A DNA stretch of 64,000 nt from CAZGRP01 sp964527995 (GCA_964527995.1 CAZGRP010000010.1:1-64000); one strand, 5' to 3'. Shown: positions 41,197-51,622, numbered from the stretch's first letter. Notes: generated by a model from the sequence alone, not told the origin. Translations and numbers: made by a program.

Positions 41197-43488
41197 CTAT
41201 ATCTCCACGCCGAAGGTCACATACCAGCGCCGGCTGCGAAGGAATAATCCCACCGCATCGCCCTGCCCACCATTTCGGAGGTTGTTGATCGACAGTCCAA
41301 CAAAGCCCTTGAAACGGTGCCACGGAAACGACTGCCGCACCGCCAGATCCATGTCCCATCGGGAAGGTAGTTCGGCCGACTGCACACTCTCCTTCACGAG
41401 CAGAAGCGCCGTCTGTGCTCCCTCGTAGAACAGACTGCCCCAGAGCGAAAACTGGCGGTGTTTCACCGATAGATTGACGGTCGCTTTGTTCTCCGGCTTG
41501 AACTGGAACACACGTGGGTCGGAAATATTCACTCCCTGGTATCCGATGCTGAGGTCCGCCAGGCCGTCCAGGAGGGCGGCTCCGACCTGGACCTCGGCTC
41601 CGGTCGTCCAGGCCAGGCGTGTGTTAAAAGGTGTGCGTGTGTCCGTAAGCGGACTCAAGAGCTCGGCGATCTTGTTGAGGTAGCTATTTCGAAAGAGCGC
41701 CATATCAAAACGTACCTGGCGAATGCTCAAGCCCGTGGCCAGCTCAGGGAACGACTTCTCGATATGCAAGCCGAATTCCGTACCGATATTGCGTTCAGGG
41801 TCGAGAACACCCCCACGGAAGAGGTAGACAGGCCTCGTATCGACCTGGAACAGCTGTTCGAGCGTCGGAAACTTGACGTTGGCACCTGTCGTCAGGTAGG
41901 CCCGGTAGCGGGCACCGCGAACCTCGCCCGTGCCATTGAAACCAAACTTGTACGTCAGAAACGCGTGGCGGGGTGTGTGGCCGCGGTCCACCTCAAAGGC
42001 ACTGCCTGCTTCGGTGCGCAGGAAACGATTGTCCGACATCCAATCGACTCGAGCACTCAAGTCCCAATCCAAATAGCGGAAGCCTCGGTGTTTCAAGTCC
42101 AGGTGGTGTTGGATGACGAAGACGACGGCCTCCTGGCTGCGTCGAAGATTCGATGTCGAACGCAGGACAAACGGTTGGTCCGTCATCTGCCGCTCTTTGC
42201 TGCCGTTGAGGCCGTACCATGCGCGCTCATAACTGTAGTAGAGCCGTACTTCTCCAAATACGTCCCTCTTGAACACGCGCAGAATGCTTGCTGAATCGCC
42301 CAGGTTTTCCCTACTCTCGGCCCCAGCCAGCGGCGGCAGAGTGCGCCTGCGGTCGGCGACCCGGCGGACGACGGTCGCCCCCAGGTGCCCAAACCACTTG
42401 ATGCGACCTTCGAGTGTGCTGGAAAAAATATTCATGCCGAGGCGACTCCTGGCCGGGGTGGTCCGGTTATTGAAATCATTGGAGATATGGATGTAGCGTG
42501 CGGAGATCTCACCCCGATCGACACGATACCGTAGCCACAGAGTCTGGAAGATGTTCTCGCTGTTGAGTTTCTGCCGTGTCTCCTCCTGAGCCGACTCGCC
42601 GGTCGCGGCGCCAGCGCTACCGTTTGAAAACACCCCGGAGCCCGAGGTTCGCACAGTGCGGTCTGCCTGGCGGCGAGAAAGTGTGTAGGAGCCGGAAAAC
42701 CGGCCGACACTTTTGTTCAGGCTGAGGGACAAGTCATTGGCCCGAAACGTACCAAGCCTTTGACTCGCCGAGATGGATTGCTGGAACTCCTTTTTCGGCA
42801 CGATATGAAGCACGCCGCCGAAGGCACCATCCCCAAATACCACCGTGTTGCTGCCCTTGATCACTTCCAGACGGGCGAGGTTCGCAAGAGCAATCTGCGA
42901 CAGATCGAACGTGTTGGCAGCCGAGCTGTTAAGGCGGATGCCATCGTAGACGATCAAAACCTCATCGGGATTGCCGCCGCGGATCGACACAAACTTTGCA
43001 CCAGTGGCTGTTTCCGAGATGGCCACGCTGGGGTCGCGGCGCAACACGTCGGCGAGGTCCACAGCCCGACTTGCGGCCTTCTTCATCGGCAAGATAGTCA
43101 CGGCGGCCGGCACATCCCGCGAGATGAGCATCTCCCGCTCCGCCTGAATCTCTACCTCCTCCGCCTGAACGGGCTTCGGAACCAGCCGAATGCGGCGCAA
43201 GAGGAGCAGCGAATCCACAGTGACCCGGCGCGCCATGTAGCCGATGTGCGAGATCTCCACGGTATCGGCAAGAGCCAGAGGTCCGGCCAGGATGAAATGG
43301 CCCTGCTCATCGGAAACAGCGCCGTGGGTTGTACCCAGCACCACGACGTTTACGCCGCTAAGCGGCAACCCGGTGCGGGCATCCACGACCACTGCCTCGA
43401 CGCGAGGCGCCTGCCCTCGAACCGCAGAAACCGCCATCAGCACTGCGATCGAAAAGCAAAGAACCCATCCCGCCGCCGGCCTGATCAT
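41197..43488 (-). CDS. TonB-dependent receptor with carboxypeptidase-like N-domain (type A)
   Basis: Outer-membrane receptor, 763 residues, with signal peptide (MIRPAAGWVLCFSIAVLMAV) and AAGGAGA before the ATG. The N-terminal beta domain reads VVVDARTGLPLSGVNVVVLG, then a plug with DLADVLRRDPSVAI, SIRGGNPDEVLIVYDGIRLN, LARLEVIKGSNTVVFGDGAFGGVLHI. The barrel ends in RRWYVTFGVEI. IRGGNPDEV and ELIKGSNT-type phrases are shared with the receptor at 56125, its paralogue. Both type A receptor genes neighbour a GWxTD gene. Ligand unknown. Confidence 0.9.
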   Translation of the reverse strand: MIRPAAGWVLCFSIAVLMAVSAVRGQAPRVEAVVVDARTGLPLSGVNVVVLGTTHGAVSDEQGHFILAGPLALADTVEISHIGYMARRVTVDSLLLLRRIRLVPKPVQAEEVEIQAEREMLISRDVPAAVTILPMKKAASRAVDLADVLRRDPSVAISETATGAKFVSIRGGNPDEVLIVYDGIRLNSSAANTFDLSQIALANLARLEVIKGSNTVVFGDGAFGGVLHIVPKKEFQQSISASQRLGTFRANDLSLSLNKSVGRFSGSYTLSRRQADRTVRTSGSGVFSNGSAGAATGESAQEETRQKLNSENIFQTLWLRYRVDRGEISARYIHISNDFNNRTTPARSRLGMNIFSSTLEGRIKWFGHLGATVVRRVADRRRTLPPLAGAESRENLGDSASILRVFKRDVFGEVRLYYSYERAWYGLNGSKERQMTDQPFVLRSTSNLRRSQEAVVFVIQHHLDLKHRGFRYLDWDLSARVDWMSDNRFLRTEAGSAFEVDRGHTPRHAFLTYKFGFNGTGEVRGARYRAYLTTGANVKFPTLEQLFQVDTRPVYLFRGGVLDPERNIGTEFGLHIEKSFPELATGLSIRQVRFDMALFRNSYLNKIAELLSPLTDTRTPFNTRLAWTTGAEVQVGAALLDGLADLSIGYQGVNISDPRVFQFKPENKATVNLSVKHRQFSLWGSLFYEGAQTALLLVKESVQSAELPSRWDMDLAVRQSFPWHRFKGFVGLSINNLRNGGQGDAVGLFLRSRRWYVTFGVEI

Positions 43489-43624
43489 CTGCTCTCCTTT
43501 TCTTCGAAAACCTCACCGGGCCGAAACAAAGAACGCCTGTCACCGTGCAGAATATCCCTCCCTCTGCAGGATGGTGCAGGCGCTTGCGTCATCGCCGCCC
43601 GTACACTGCGATGTCGACTTCAAG

Positions 43625-45433
43625 CTACCGAATCAGAACAAGTTTGGTGGTTGCAACTCTCGAGGCCCTCACCAGCCGGGCAAAATAGACTCCCGACGCC
43701 ACCGGGTTACCGGCATCGTCGATCCCGTCCCATCGCGCCACGAACCGACCTTCACCCACCGGACGCGGCGTGAGCCGGCGCAGTCGCCGTCCCAGCCGGT
43801 CGTACACAGCCAGTTCAACCCCACGGGCAGAGCCATCGACCTCGAACTGCAGCAGCGTGCTGCCGTTGAACGGATTCGGATACGCCGGCGACAACCGAAA
43901 ACGCCGCGGACCGGACTGCTTGCCACGCTCCTCCACCTGAACCGTCTGATCCGCCGCAAAGACGAAGACCTCTCCGCCGCCTGCGCCGGGCGCTCCCAGC
44001 ACCAAATCGGACACGCCATTGTTGTCGAGATCAGAGACGAGGACAGATTTACCCATCTCGGCTCCCGCCTCAGGGCCGAGATAGATCACCGACGCCGGCT
44101 TTGCCAGCAAGTCCCAGTTCCCAGCGCCGACAGCACCAAGGATCATCACCTCGCCGGCATTCTGGCGTCCGCGCGGGTCTGCGGCCGGTGCCCCGACCAG
44201 CAGGTCGACCTTGCCGTCTTGATCGATGTCGGCGACCGCAACGCTGTAGCCGAACTGACCAGACCGGGCTTCACCAACCCCCGTGAAGTCGGCTGCAGAA
44301 TCCTGAAGATCAACCACTTCGGGCAATTCGGCACGGCCCCAGAAGGCGAATACCGCGCCGCGTTCGTTCGGCCCGGAAGGCCAGCTCGCCTGCCGTGCCC
44401 CGGCTACCAGGTCGCTCACGCCGTCGCCATTCAAATCGCCGGTGGCGAGGGAGAAGCCAAAGTGGTCTCTCCTTCCCGCGCCGAGGAGGACCACCGACGG
44501 ATTCTTCCTGGCCAGATCCAGCGAGTCCGGCAACCTTGCTCCGCCGGTGACGACGTAGGCCTCGCCGGCATGGGGTTTGAAGTCGACGTTCACCTTGTAG
44601 GCCCCGATCGCCACATCATCGAAAAGATCGCTGTTGAAATCGGCCGATGCCAGCGACCAACCGAACCGGCCCTGCGCCTGCCTGCCGCTCACCGTCAGCG
44701 CTGCTGGTGTCACCTTCAGGTCGATTGTCCCCTGCAGGTTCGGTCCGCCGAGGACAACATAAACCCTGCCGCTGACGGCTCCGGCCGTCCCTGAGGCGCG
44801 CGGCGCCGACAAGATGAGGTCCATGGGGCCCTGGCCGTCGATATTGCCTACGGCCACCGCTGTGCCCAGATTCTCAAAGAAGGTTGCGCCCCAGATCTCT
44901 ACGTCCGCCTTGGAGGGCCCAAGATCCAGAAGGGTCGGCCACTGGCGGCGTCCGAAGAAGACATAGACGACTCCCGACTCCTGGCGAAACTGCCCCGCCT
45001 TCTCCGGCGCGCCGATCACCAGGTCATCGACGCCGTCGCCGTTCACATCCCCCGTTGCCAGAGATCGGCCCAGGCCTCCCACCGAGTCGACGGCGGTGAT
45101 GGTCACATCGGGCGTCTCTTCAGCCAGGTCAATCACTCCGGAGCTCACGGGCCCGAAAAAAACGAACACAGCGCCCGGGCCAAATCGCTGATCCGCACGT
45201 TGTCCCGGAGCTCCGATGACCAGGTCGCTCTGACCGTCGCCGTTCAAATCACCCGCTGCCAGCGCGTACCCAAGTCGGGCAATGCTGCCCGAGGCGAAGA
45301 TCCGGATCCTGGCCTGCTCGCGGCCCGTATCGATGATCACCTGGCCGAACCCACCGCTGACAGAAGCTGCGGCCATCGCTGCCACAGCAACGACAACCCC
45401 GCGCCGCCAGCACAGCCGAGCGCAGATCCCCAT
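43625..45433 (-). CDS. secreted FG-GAP (integrin-like) propeller protein with C-terminal sorting-type domain
   Basis: Exported protein of 602 residues. After a signal peptide (LCWRRGVVVAVAAMAAASVSG) come seven FG-GAP repeats with calcium-type DxNxDGxxD loops: DLNGDGQSDLVIGAPG, DVNGDGVDDLVIGAPE, NIDGQGPMDLILSAPR, DFNSDLFDDVAIGAY, DLNGDGVSDLVAGARQ, DIDQDGKVDLLVGAPA and DLDNNGVSDLVLGAPG. The C-terminal 90 residues form a FlgD/Por-type module (PAYPNPFNGSTLLQFEV...ASGVYFARLVRA). The start is ATG 45433 with GGAGGTT upstream. It follows the GWxTD gene by 26 bases. Probably a surface adhesin; the role is inferred. Confidence 0.85.
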   Translation of the reverse strand: MGICARLCWRRGVVVAVAAMAAASVSGGFGQVIIDTGREQARIRIFASGSIARLGYALAAGDLNGDGQSDLVIGAPGQRADQRFGPGAVFVFFGPVSSGVIDLAEETPDVTITAVDSVGGLGRSLATGDVNGDGVDDLVIGAPEKAGQFRQESGVVYVFFGRRQWPTLLDLGPSKADVEIWGATFFENLGTAVAVGNIDGQGPMDLILSAPRASGTAGAVSGRVYVVLGGPNLQGTIDLKVTPAALTVSGRQAQGRFGWSLASADFNSDLFDDVAIGAYKVNVDFKPHAGEAYVVTGGARLPDSLDLARKNPSVVLLGAGRRDHFGFSLATGDLNGDGVSDLVAGARQASWPSGPNERGAVFAFWGRAELPEVVDLQDSAADFTGVGEARSGQFGYSVAVADIDQDGKVDLLVGAPAADPRGRQNAGEVMILGAVGAGNWDLLAKPASVIYLGPEAGAEMGKSVLVSDLDNNGVSDLVLGAPGAGGGEVFVFAADQTVQVEERGKQSGPRRFRLSPAYPNPFNGSTLLQFEVDGSARGVELAVYDRLGRRLRRLTPRPVGEGRFVARWDGIDDAGNPVASGVYFARLVRASRVATTKLVLIR

Positions 45434-45459
45434 ATTGCGGAACCTCCAGAACAAGCTTC

Positions 45460-46881
45460 TCAATGAATCCGGCGAGCCCAGTTCTTCCAGTCTGGATTCT
45501 GCACCTCGCCCAGGGCATCGCTGTGGACTAAAGTGTATTCCTTGTGCCCTTCCTGATCCACGAAAACGAACTCCACGCCTCCCTGGACGGCATTGTAGTG
45601 CCAGATCTCGTAGGGCATCATGTCTTCGGAACTCGGGAAGTAGTCGACATCGTCGGGGGGGCCGTAGAGGACGTAAACGCGACCGCGATCGGTGCGCCAC
45701 CCCTCCCGGCTGAAGCTGCGGAACTTGGCGTTGGCATACTCGATTCGCTTGAAATACTCCTGGCGCATTTCGTTGATCGGCGTGTCGGGGTTGGGATCGC
45801 GCGATTTCCAGAAGGAATAGAGAAAATTCCGCTTCGCTTCGGCGCCCTTCAGTTTTGCCCAGAACTTCTTCTCGTTGTCGCGCACGATGTACTGGATCTT
45901 GTCGAACTCCTGGTCCAGCTCGGGCTCGGACATGCCAGCGAACACACTCGAAGCAACCTCCTCGTCCACGGCACGCTTTGCCTGCTCGCGATCGACGTCA
46001 GGATTGTAGACATAGAATTTCTTGGAGGCTTGCCCGACCGGCTGGTCGCCGCCGCCGAGAATGGCAACGTTCAGGAAGTACACGCCCGTAGGCAAGGACG
46101 AGACGTTGACCGTGCCAACCTCGACACTCGAAGGTACGACTCGCTTGGTCCTCACCCGAGGCTTGATCGATTCCACCGGATTTCCGTCGGCATCGGTCAC
46201 TGAGCACCGCGTCTGGTAGGTATCTCCGGCGATACCCTGCTGCAGATGATAGGCCTCGACGTAGTAGTACACGATCGGCAGTTCGGCACCGAAAACGCAG
46301 CCAGGGTTGGGAATTACCTCGAGGGTGTTCTTGTAAAAACTGCTGCGCTGCTTCGAGCCCGACGATCTGGCGATGGAGGTGGCCAGTTCGAGCTGGCTGA
46401 GGGCCATCTTTCCAGCAGGTGAGGGTTTGACGCTGAAGTCGATGATGGCGCTATCGGCGTTCGCCGGGTTGTTGGCATCGCGTGCAAACAGCTTCAGGAC
46501 GTATTCTCCCGGCGCAACCGGGTAGCGTAAGACGTCGACCATGTTGCGCACGCCGATCTCGGATGTGTCCTGCACCATCGACTCCATTTTCCACATATCG
46601 GCTGCCCAGAGCGAATCGCCGCGCCACAGATTCAACCGCACCAGAGCAGCCGCTGCCAGGGTGCTGTCGGAACCGGGGCGGTACGTCAGGCCTACCTGAT
46701 GGATGGCGTAATATACTTCAACATAGGCCTTGTCCTGCTGATTCCAAAAAACCGCATAATCGGCCTCGATTGCCAGACGAGGCGAACCTGGGTTGTCGTC
46801 CGCTCCCTGCACGGGCAATGCCGCGTATCCACCTGCCCAGGACAGCACCGCCAACGCTGCGACAAAACAGACAGATCGCAT
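45460..46881 (-). CDS. GWxTD domain-containing protein
   Basis: Exported protein of 473 residues. A signal peptide (MRSVCFVAALAVLSWAGGYA) is followed by two beta-rich domains (EADYAVFWNQQDKAYVEVYY; LELATSIARSSGSKQRSSFY) and a C-terminal GWxTD domain: FWKSRDPNPDTPINEMRQEY, then REGWRTDRGRVYVLYGPPDDV and EIWHYNAVQGGVEFVFVDQEG. The family is known from FCB-type and Acidobacteria genomes but its function is not established. A TTG two codons earlier (46887) is an alternative start; AGGAGGAGA is upstream. Close paralogue of the protein at 58412-59779. Confidence 0.9.
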   Translation of the reverse strand: MRSVCFVAALAVLSWAGGYAALPVQGADDNPGSPRLAIEADYAVFWNQQDKAYVEVYYAIHQVGLTYRPGSDSTLAAAALVRLNLWRGDSLWAADMWKMESMVQDTSEIGVRNMVDVLRYPVAPGEYVLKLFARDANNPANADSAIIDFSVKPSPAGKMALSQLELATSIARSSGSKQRSSFYKNTLEVIPNPGCVFGAELPIVYYYVEAYHLQQGIAGDTYQTRCSVTDADGNPVESIKPRVRTKRVVPSSVEVGTVNVSSLPTGVYFLNVAILGGGDQPVGQASKKFYVYNPDVDREQAKRAVDEEVASSVFAGMSEPELDQEFDKIQYIVRDNEKKFWAKLKGAEAKRNFLYSFWKSRDPNPDTPINEMRQEYFKRIEYANAKFRSFSREGWRTDRGRVYVLYGPPDDVDYFPSSEDMMPYEIWHYNAVQGGVEFVFVDQEGHKEYTLVHSDALGEVQNPDWKNWARRIH

Positions 46882-47021
46882 TACCAATGTCTCCTCCTTT
46901 CAACTTATCGCCTTGCTGACGCCCCTGTGGAGATGCAAGCTGCACCCTCTTTAACGACTCAAGTGGGGCGCAGGCTCCCTGGGCCGGGATCACAAGCTCG
47001 GTGCTGTTGCTCCGACATATT

Positions 47022-47055
47022 AAAAAAAGGGTTGGCCGCAATCGACCAACCCTTT
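47022..47055 (-). terminator. rho-independent terminator after the first PorV gene
   Basis: AAAGGGTTGG and CCAACCCTTT (47026-47035 and 47046-47055) form a perfect 10-bp stem; on the minus strand a run of seven T follows. It separates the receptor/surface protein/PorV unit from the GWxTD gene. Confidence 0.8.
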
Positions 47056-47075
47056 GTCCCACCATACGGATCGTA

Positions 47076-48137
47076 CTAGAAGCCGACTTTTAAGGAGATC
47101 CACTGGTTGTTATCGAAGAACTCAGTGGTGCGGTAGGCATAATCTACCATGAGGTTGACATTGCCACTGAGGTTGTACTTGAAGCCGGCACCGAACGACG
47201 GCCCAAACAGATAGGTCTGGTTGCTCGACTCGAACGAGTTGTTCTCCGAATCGAAGCCAACCGTGTAGGCGCCGCGCAGGAAGATTATGTTGTTCAGCGA
47301 GTACTCCAGCCCTGCCGTATACCGATCCAGCCCGAAGTTGTCGTTTAGGAAGTTTCCATGAAACGACAGGCTGTTCGACTCGCTAACGCTCCAGTCGTAC
47401 GATATGCCGAGCTCCAGCGTCGTCGGCATTTCGAACGGCGAAACCGGAATCTCGAGCGGGCGAACTCGGCTGTCACCCCGTTGCTCCGGAATCCTCGTCC
47501 GAACCTCCAGGTCTGAGCCGCTGAACTTCATGTTGGGACCGAAGTTCTTGAGCGCCACACCAAGCTTCAGACCGCCGATGCCGGTCGAGTACTGCAGACC
47601 GAAATCGAAGGCGACGCCGACAGCCGTCTCACGAGTGATCTGCTCGGAGATCAGCTTCGCCGTCGTCCCGAAGAGGATTCGGTCGGTCATCGCCTTGGAA
47701 TAGGTGAGGCCGAGAGTGAGAAAGGTCGGCGCGAAGGTGTCGCCCGTACCGTCCGGGGCGATCTCGGTGGTCACCGGGATCTCGCCGAAATCCAGGGTTT
47801 TCAGGCTGAACCCGATCCAGCCCACGCCGCCGAACTGCGCCGCGACGGCAGCATAATCGACATTGATACCAGCGATATACTCCATGTGGGAAACCAACAC
47901 CTCTGCACCCTGGCTCGACCCGGCAACACCTGCGGGGTTCCAATAGATGGCCTCAACGCCTGTGATGCTCGAGGTCACGGCGCCACCGAGGGCGGTGCCC
48001 ACCGAGCCAGTTGGAATCAGCAACTCCTGTGCGCCTGCCGTACCCCGGCGCTTCGGATTGCCAGCATCTGCTGTGGCAGCCATGACCAACAGGCCGAAGA
48101 CGACCAACAGGCAGACAGGGAATCTATGACGTGTCAT
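47076..48137 (-). CDS. PorV/PorQ-family outer-membrane protein
   Basis: Predicted beta-barrel of 353 residues (UPF0164/PorV-PorQ group), with signal peptide (RFPVCLLVVFGLLVMAATADA). Diagnostic segments are GTAGAQELLIPTGSVGTALGG, GVEAIYWNPAGVAG and MEYIAGINVDYAAVA. The last strand ends in FFDNNQWISLKVGF, with the terminal Phe of an outer-membrane protein signal. In Bacteroidetes PorV shuttles type IX-secreted proteins. Here the gene follows one coding for a protein with a Por-like C-terminus, which fits such a role by inference. Paralogue of 62474-63535. Confidence 0.88.
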   Translation of the reverse strand: MTRHRFPVCLLVVFGLLVMAATADAGNPKRRGTAGAQELLIPTGSVGTALGGAVTSSITGVEAIYWNPAGVAGSSQGAEVLVSHMEYIAGINVDYAAVAAQFGGVGWIGFSLKTLDFGEIPVTTEIAPDGTGDTFAPTFLTLGLTYSKAMTDRILFGTTAKLISEQITRETAVGVAFDFGLQYSTGIGGLKLGVALKNFGPNMKFSGSDLEVRTRIPEQRGDSRVRPLEIPVSPFEMPTTLELGISYDWSVSESNSLSFHGNFLNDNFGLDRYTAGLEYSLNNIIFLRGAYTVGFDSENNSFESSNQTYLFGPSFGAGFKYNLSGNVNLMVDYAYRTTEFFDNNQWISLKVGF

Positions 48138-48209
48138 TTCTTAACCTCCTTCAATCTCCGTCAGGATGTCCAACCCAATGGCTTCTTGATTGCGACGATG
48201 CACATCGCG

Positions 48210-48235
48210 GGGGACCCGGTTCGCTACCGGGCCCC
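48210..48235. other. strong stem-loop between surface protein and PorV genes
   Basis: GGGGACCCGGT, loop TCGCT, ACCGGGCCCC: a ten-base stem with one mismatch. No T-run follows on the minus strand, so it is more likely an RNA processing or stability element, or a REP-like sequence, than a terminator. Confidence 0.4.
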
Positions 48236-48254
48236 TGCGTGCGGATCGAATCCA

Positions 48255-51200
48255 TTACAGCACGTCCAACCGCTCTTCAGGCATGAACACGGCCATCTTC
48301 AGCACGCGCTGGCCGAGTTGTGCCCCCAGATCGATGTGGACGATATAAATGCCACTGGCGATGGGGATGCCGCTGTCGTTTCGGAGGTCCCACTGCTGGA
48401 ACTGACCTCCCTGATGGTCGATGCGCTTGACCAGGTCGCCGGCAAGCGTGAAGATACGGATCGTCGCTGTCTCGGGAAGATGCGTGAAGGTGACGAAGCG
48501 CCGCAGCGGGTCGGTCTCCTCCACGTTCCGGGCATAGTAGGGGTTGGGGAAGACGTTGATCTTCTCGACATCCTGCCGTGCCAGGTCTGTGCTTTGCACC
48601 ACTGCCGGAGCAGACACCTCAAAGACGTCGGCAGAAGTGTTCACGCGGTTCGGCTCCAAAGTGAACACTGCGCCAGGATCCTGAAAGAGAGCCCGTGAGC
48701 CGCGCTGCCTGAGCCAGAGGACGTACTGAACCGGGAAGCTGGAATGGTCGGCGCCGTTCTCCATGAAATCGCGACCACCCTTGTTTGGATCATAGATCGT
48801 GCCTGTAGGATCGTAGTCGTCATCCATGACCCAAATGTAGTTCCAACGGTGGTCGATCCCTTCCGCCTGGTAGTGCACGTTCCAGAGACCGTTGCCGTCG
48901 CGATCGCGAACGATGACGGCCAGTTGCCTCGGAGGATCGGAATCGACGTCCCAGGCAGAGAACGGGATATCAAAGAAGCCTTCGTAGTTGCCAGGCCCCC
49001 AGGTGAAGTACATGAAGGCCTTCGAGCTGTTCGGGTGTGAAGTATCCACCGTGTAGGGCTCGCCAGGCTGGACCGTCCCCTCCAGAATCGCGCCCCAGCG
49101 AATCTCCACCTTCTTGAAGTCGCCGGGCGCAAGGCTCGAACCGGTGAAGTTGGGTCCAAGGAAGACGCCGCCAAAAAAGATGTCACCGCCACCATTGACT
49201 CCGCTGAACCAGCGATCGCCCGTTCCGGTGCCCGGCGTGTAGTCCCAGTCTTTGGCGGCAAGCGGTGGACCCAGCACCTTGACCATCAGGCCGTCCGCGA
49301 TGGGATACTCGTTGTCGCCAGACTGGTTGGTTTGGTCGGAGAGCACTGTCTTATTGGCGGTCACATCGACGAGATTCCAGGTGATCTCCTGCCCTTCGGT
49401 GAAGGTCACCTGGTAAGTGTGCCCGGTGGTAGACGACGGGTCGATCACGATCGGAATCACCGAACCATCGCTCCGTCCGGAAAGACGCGTGACGGCCAAG
49501 GTGTCCATGAAGGTGGCCGTGTACCTGGTGCCGAGTGGCGGAGACTGGGGAGTCACTTCCAGGATCTTCATCGGGCTTTCCAGTACTTTCGGAACGCCGA
49601 TTTCCGAGTTGCCATCCGGGTTCACCGCGAAAGCCGTCACAGCGAACCAGTACTTGCGCCCGTTGATCAGCGGAGAACGGCCGCGCGTCTCGTCCACATC
49701 GGTGGAAAAGAATCGCTGAATCCCATTGTTGGTGATGGGTTGCACCACCTTATTGACGGCGCCCTCATCCGTGAAGACAACGTCGCGAACCGGTTCGAAG
49801 ATGTTGTCGACGACATCGTAGGTGGCGATCAGCGTCGCCGGCGTGTTGGGGGAGACCTGAGGCCCGGAGACCTGATAGACGTTGTAGCCCTGGAACTTCT
49901 GCCTGCCGATCAGATCCGGCACGTCGTAGGCTTCGGCTGAGTCGTCCCATTCCAGAACGATGCGTCCGTCCAACTCACGCACCGTCACCTTCGGCGTCGG
50001 CGGCGTGGGTGGAAGGGCGAAGTTCCGGTCGTAGGCCGCCTGCGCTGCCTGGTCAAGCTGACGAAGCTTGACGATACTCTGCAGGTTGTTGCTTCCCTGA
50101 GCGCAGATCATGCCGCCAACGACTTCCTGCGTATCTCCAGGTGCCATGGTGAAGGGGCCTGTGGTCATCAGGAAGCGGCGGTCGCCCGACGAGTGGGTCA
50201 TCGGGTCAATCCAGCCTTCTCCGGTCACCGGGTCACCAGGATGGACGAACTTGGTGATCTGGCCCGTGGTTGGATCGACGTACGGCTCGCCGGCGCGGTT
50301 CAGACCTTTCATGTAGTTGAGGGCTTGAACCGCGTCTTCGGGATCACCCCAGTCGTTCCCGCCGCCGTTGATGTACTTGGCGAAGGCCGAAATCTGCAGA
50401 TTCTTCCAATCCGGAACCTTCTTGAAGTTGAAGATCGCCGTATCGCCAGGAGACGGTACGATCGGTCNNNNNNNNNNNNNNNNNNNNNNNNNNNNNNNNN
50501 NNNNNNNNNNNNNNNNNNNNNNNNNNNNNNNNNNNNNNNNNNNNNNNNNNNNNNNNNNNNNNNNNNNGGAACCTTCTTGAAGTTGAAGATCGCCGTATCG
50601 CCAGGAGACGGTACGATCGGTCCCTGGAAGAAGTCGTATCCCAGGGCAGGTGCGCGAGGCCCATAGACAGCATCGGCACCGTCGTTCCAGGTATAGCCCA
50701 GACTTAGGGTTGTATCCACGCCGACAAAGTCGTCGCCCGCGTCTCCAACGTCGGCGTCATCCCAGAACGAGGCGTACGTCGAATCGATGGTGTTGCCACC
50801 CTTGTTGATGATGGTGAACTTCATGAAGATCATGTCGCCGAAACCATCGGTGCGGTTGAAGCCCCAGAGGTACATCTGCACCTCAACACCGAGAGGCTTG
50901 GTGGACCACAGGTTGGCGTGCGCCGCCTCATCGAAGTCGTTGAACACAGACCAAAGAGCGGCATCGCCCAGGATCAACGGATTGCCATCCGCGTCGACCG
51001 GTGCACCATCCTGTACTGGCCAGTTCAAATAGTCCTCGCCGGGCACCGTGTTCGGATCGTTATCCAGTGCGGCCTCTCGGTCGCTGCGGGTGATGATGTA
51101 GATGCGGAAACGATCAAGGTTCGGGTCCTGCGGCACTCCATTCACCACGGTTCCTGGGGTGTACTCCACCGAGTACTCGGCGGCGGCCGAACGCAGGTCT

Positions 51201-51502
51201 CCGTTCACCTGGCCGATGAGCCACAGGCCCGAGGCAAAGTTGATGGTGTTGCCCGAACCCGCGGGCCACTCCATACCGGCGTCACCTGTACGGAACCAGC
51301 TCACAAACTGACCGCGGTTGATCACGTCGGTCCTGACCCGGTTCGGGATGAAAGCGCGAAGCTCAAAAATGCTCGGCTTCAAGAGCGAGGTTGAGCCTGG
51401 CCTTCCCGACGTACCCTCGGGTACCCCGGCCACGACGACCAGCGCCGCGACGAGGCTGAAAAGGAGGGCCAACGTCAAGGCCGGAAGGTATTTTCGTGTC
51501 AT
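48255..51502 (-). CDS. large secreted protein with FlgD/Por-like C-terminus, interrupted by assembly gap
   Basis: Read as given, this is two frames separated by 100 N. Both sides of the gap repeat the same 55 bases, and collapsing the 155-base duplication plus N gives one frame of 3,093 bases (1,030 residues). N-terminus: signal peptide (YLPALTLALLFSLVAALVVV). It contains fibronectin-like beta regions (PTPKVTVRELDGRIVLEWDDS) and ends with a FlgD/Por-type module: VFPNPYYARNVEETDPLRR, then DLVKRIDHQGG, ASGIYIVHI and the terminal EERLDVL. Start ATG 51502 with AGGAGGA. It lies between a type B receptor and PorV. A surface protein of unknown ligand. Confidence 0.85.
50413..50622. repeat. 55-nt identical flanks around the scaffold gap (assembly artefact)
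   Basis: Bases 50413-50467 and 50568-50622 are identical. Such an overlap at contig ends bridged by exactly 100 N (50468-50567) is what a de Bruijn assembler leaves when two contigs share a k-mer-sized end. It is not a biological repeat. Confidence 0.85.
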
Positions 51503-51622
51503 CCTATTCCTCCTAACCAATCTCCCGTCATGAATTCTATTCAGGCAGTGTAGCTTGGGGGCAGAGGTGGACTTGCTGAAGCGCAAGCCCGCCCCTGCTG
51601 TCCCGGCTCAACTAGCCTCCGA

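Noticed and set aside
43244..44794. 516-codon plus-strand frame
   Set aside because: Antisense to the FG-GAP protein and to the end of a receptor gene; no family features.
50413..50622. Tandem 55-bp duplication
   Set aside because: Identical copies bound a 100-N gap; it is an unresolved contig overlap, not a biological repeat.
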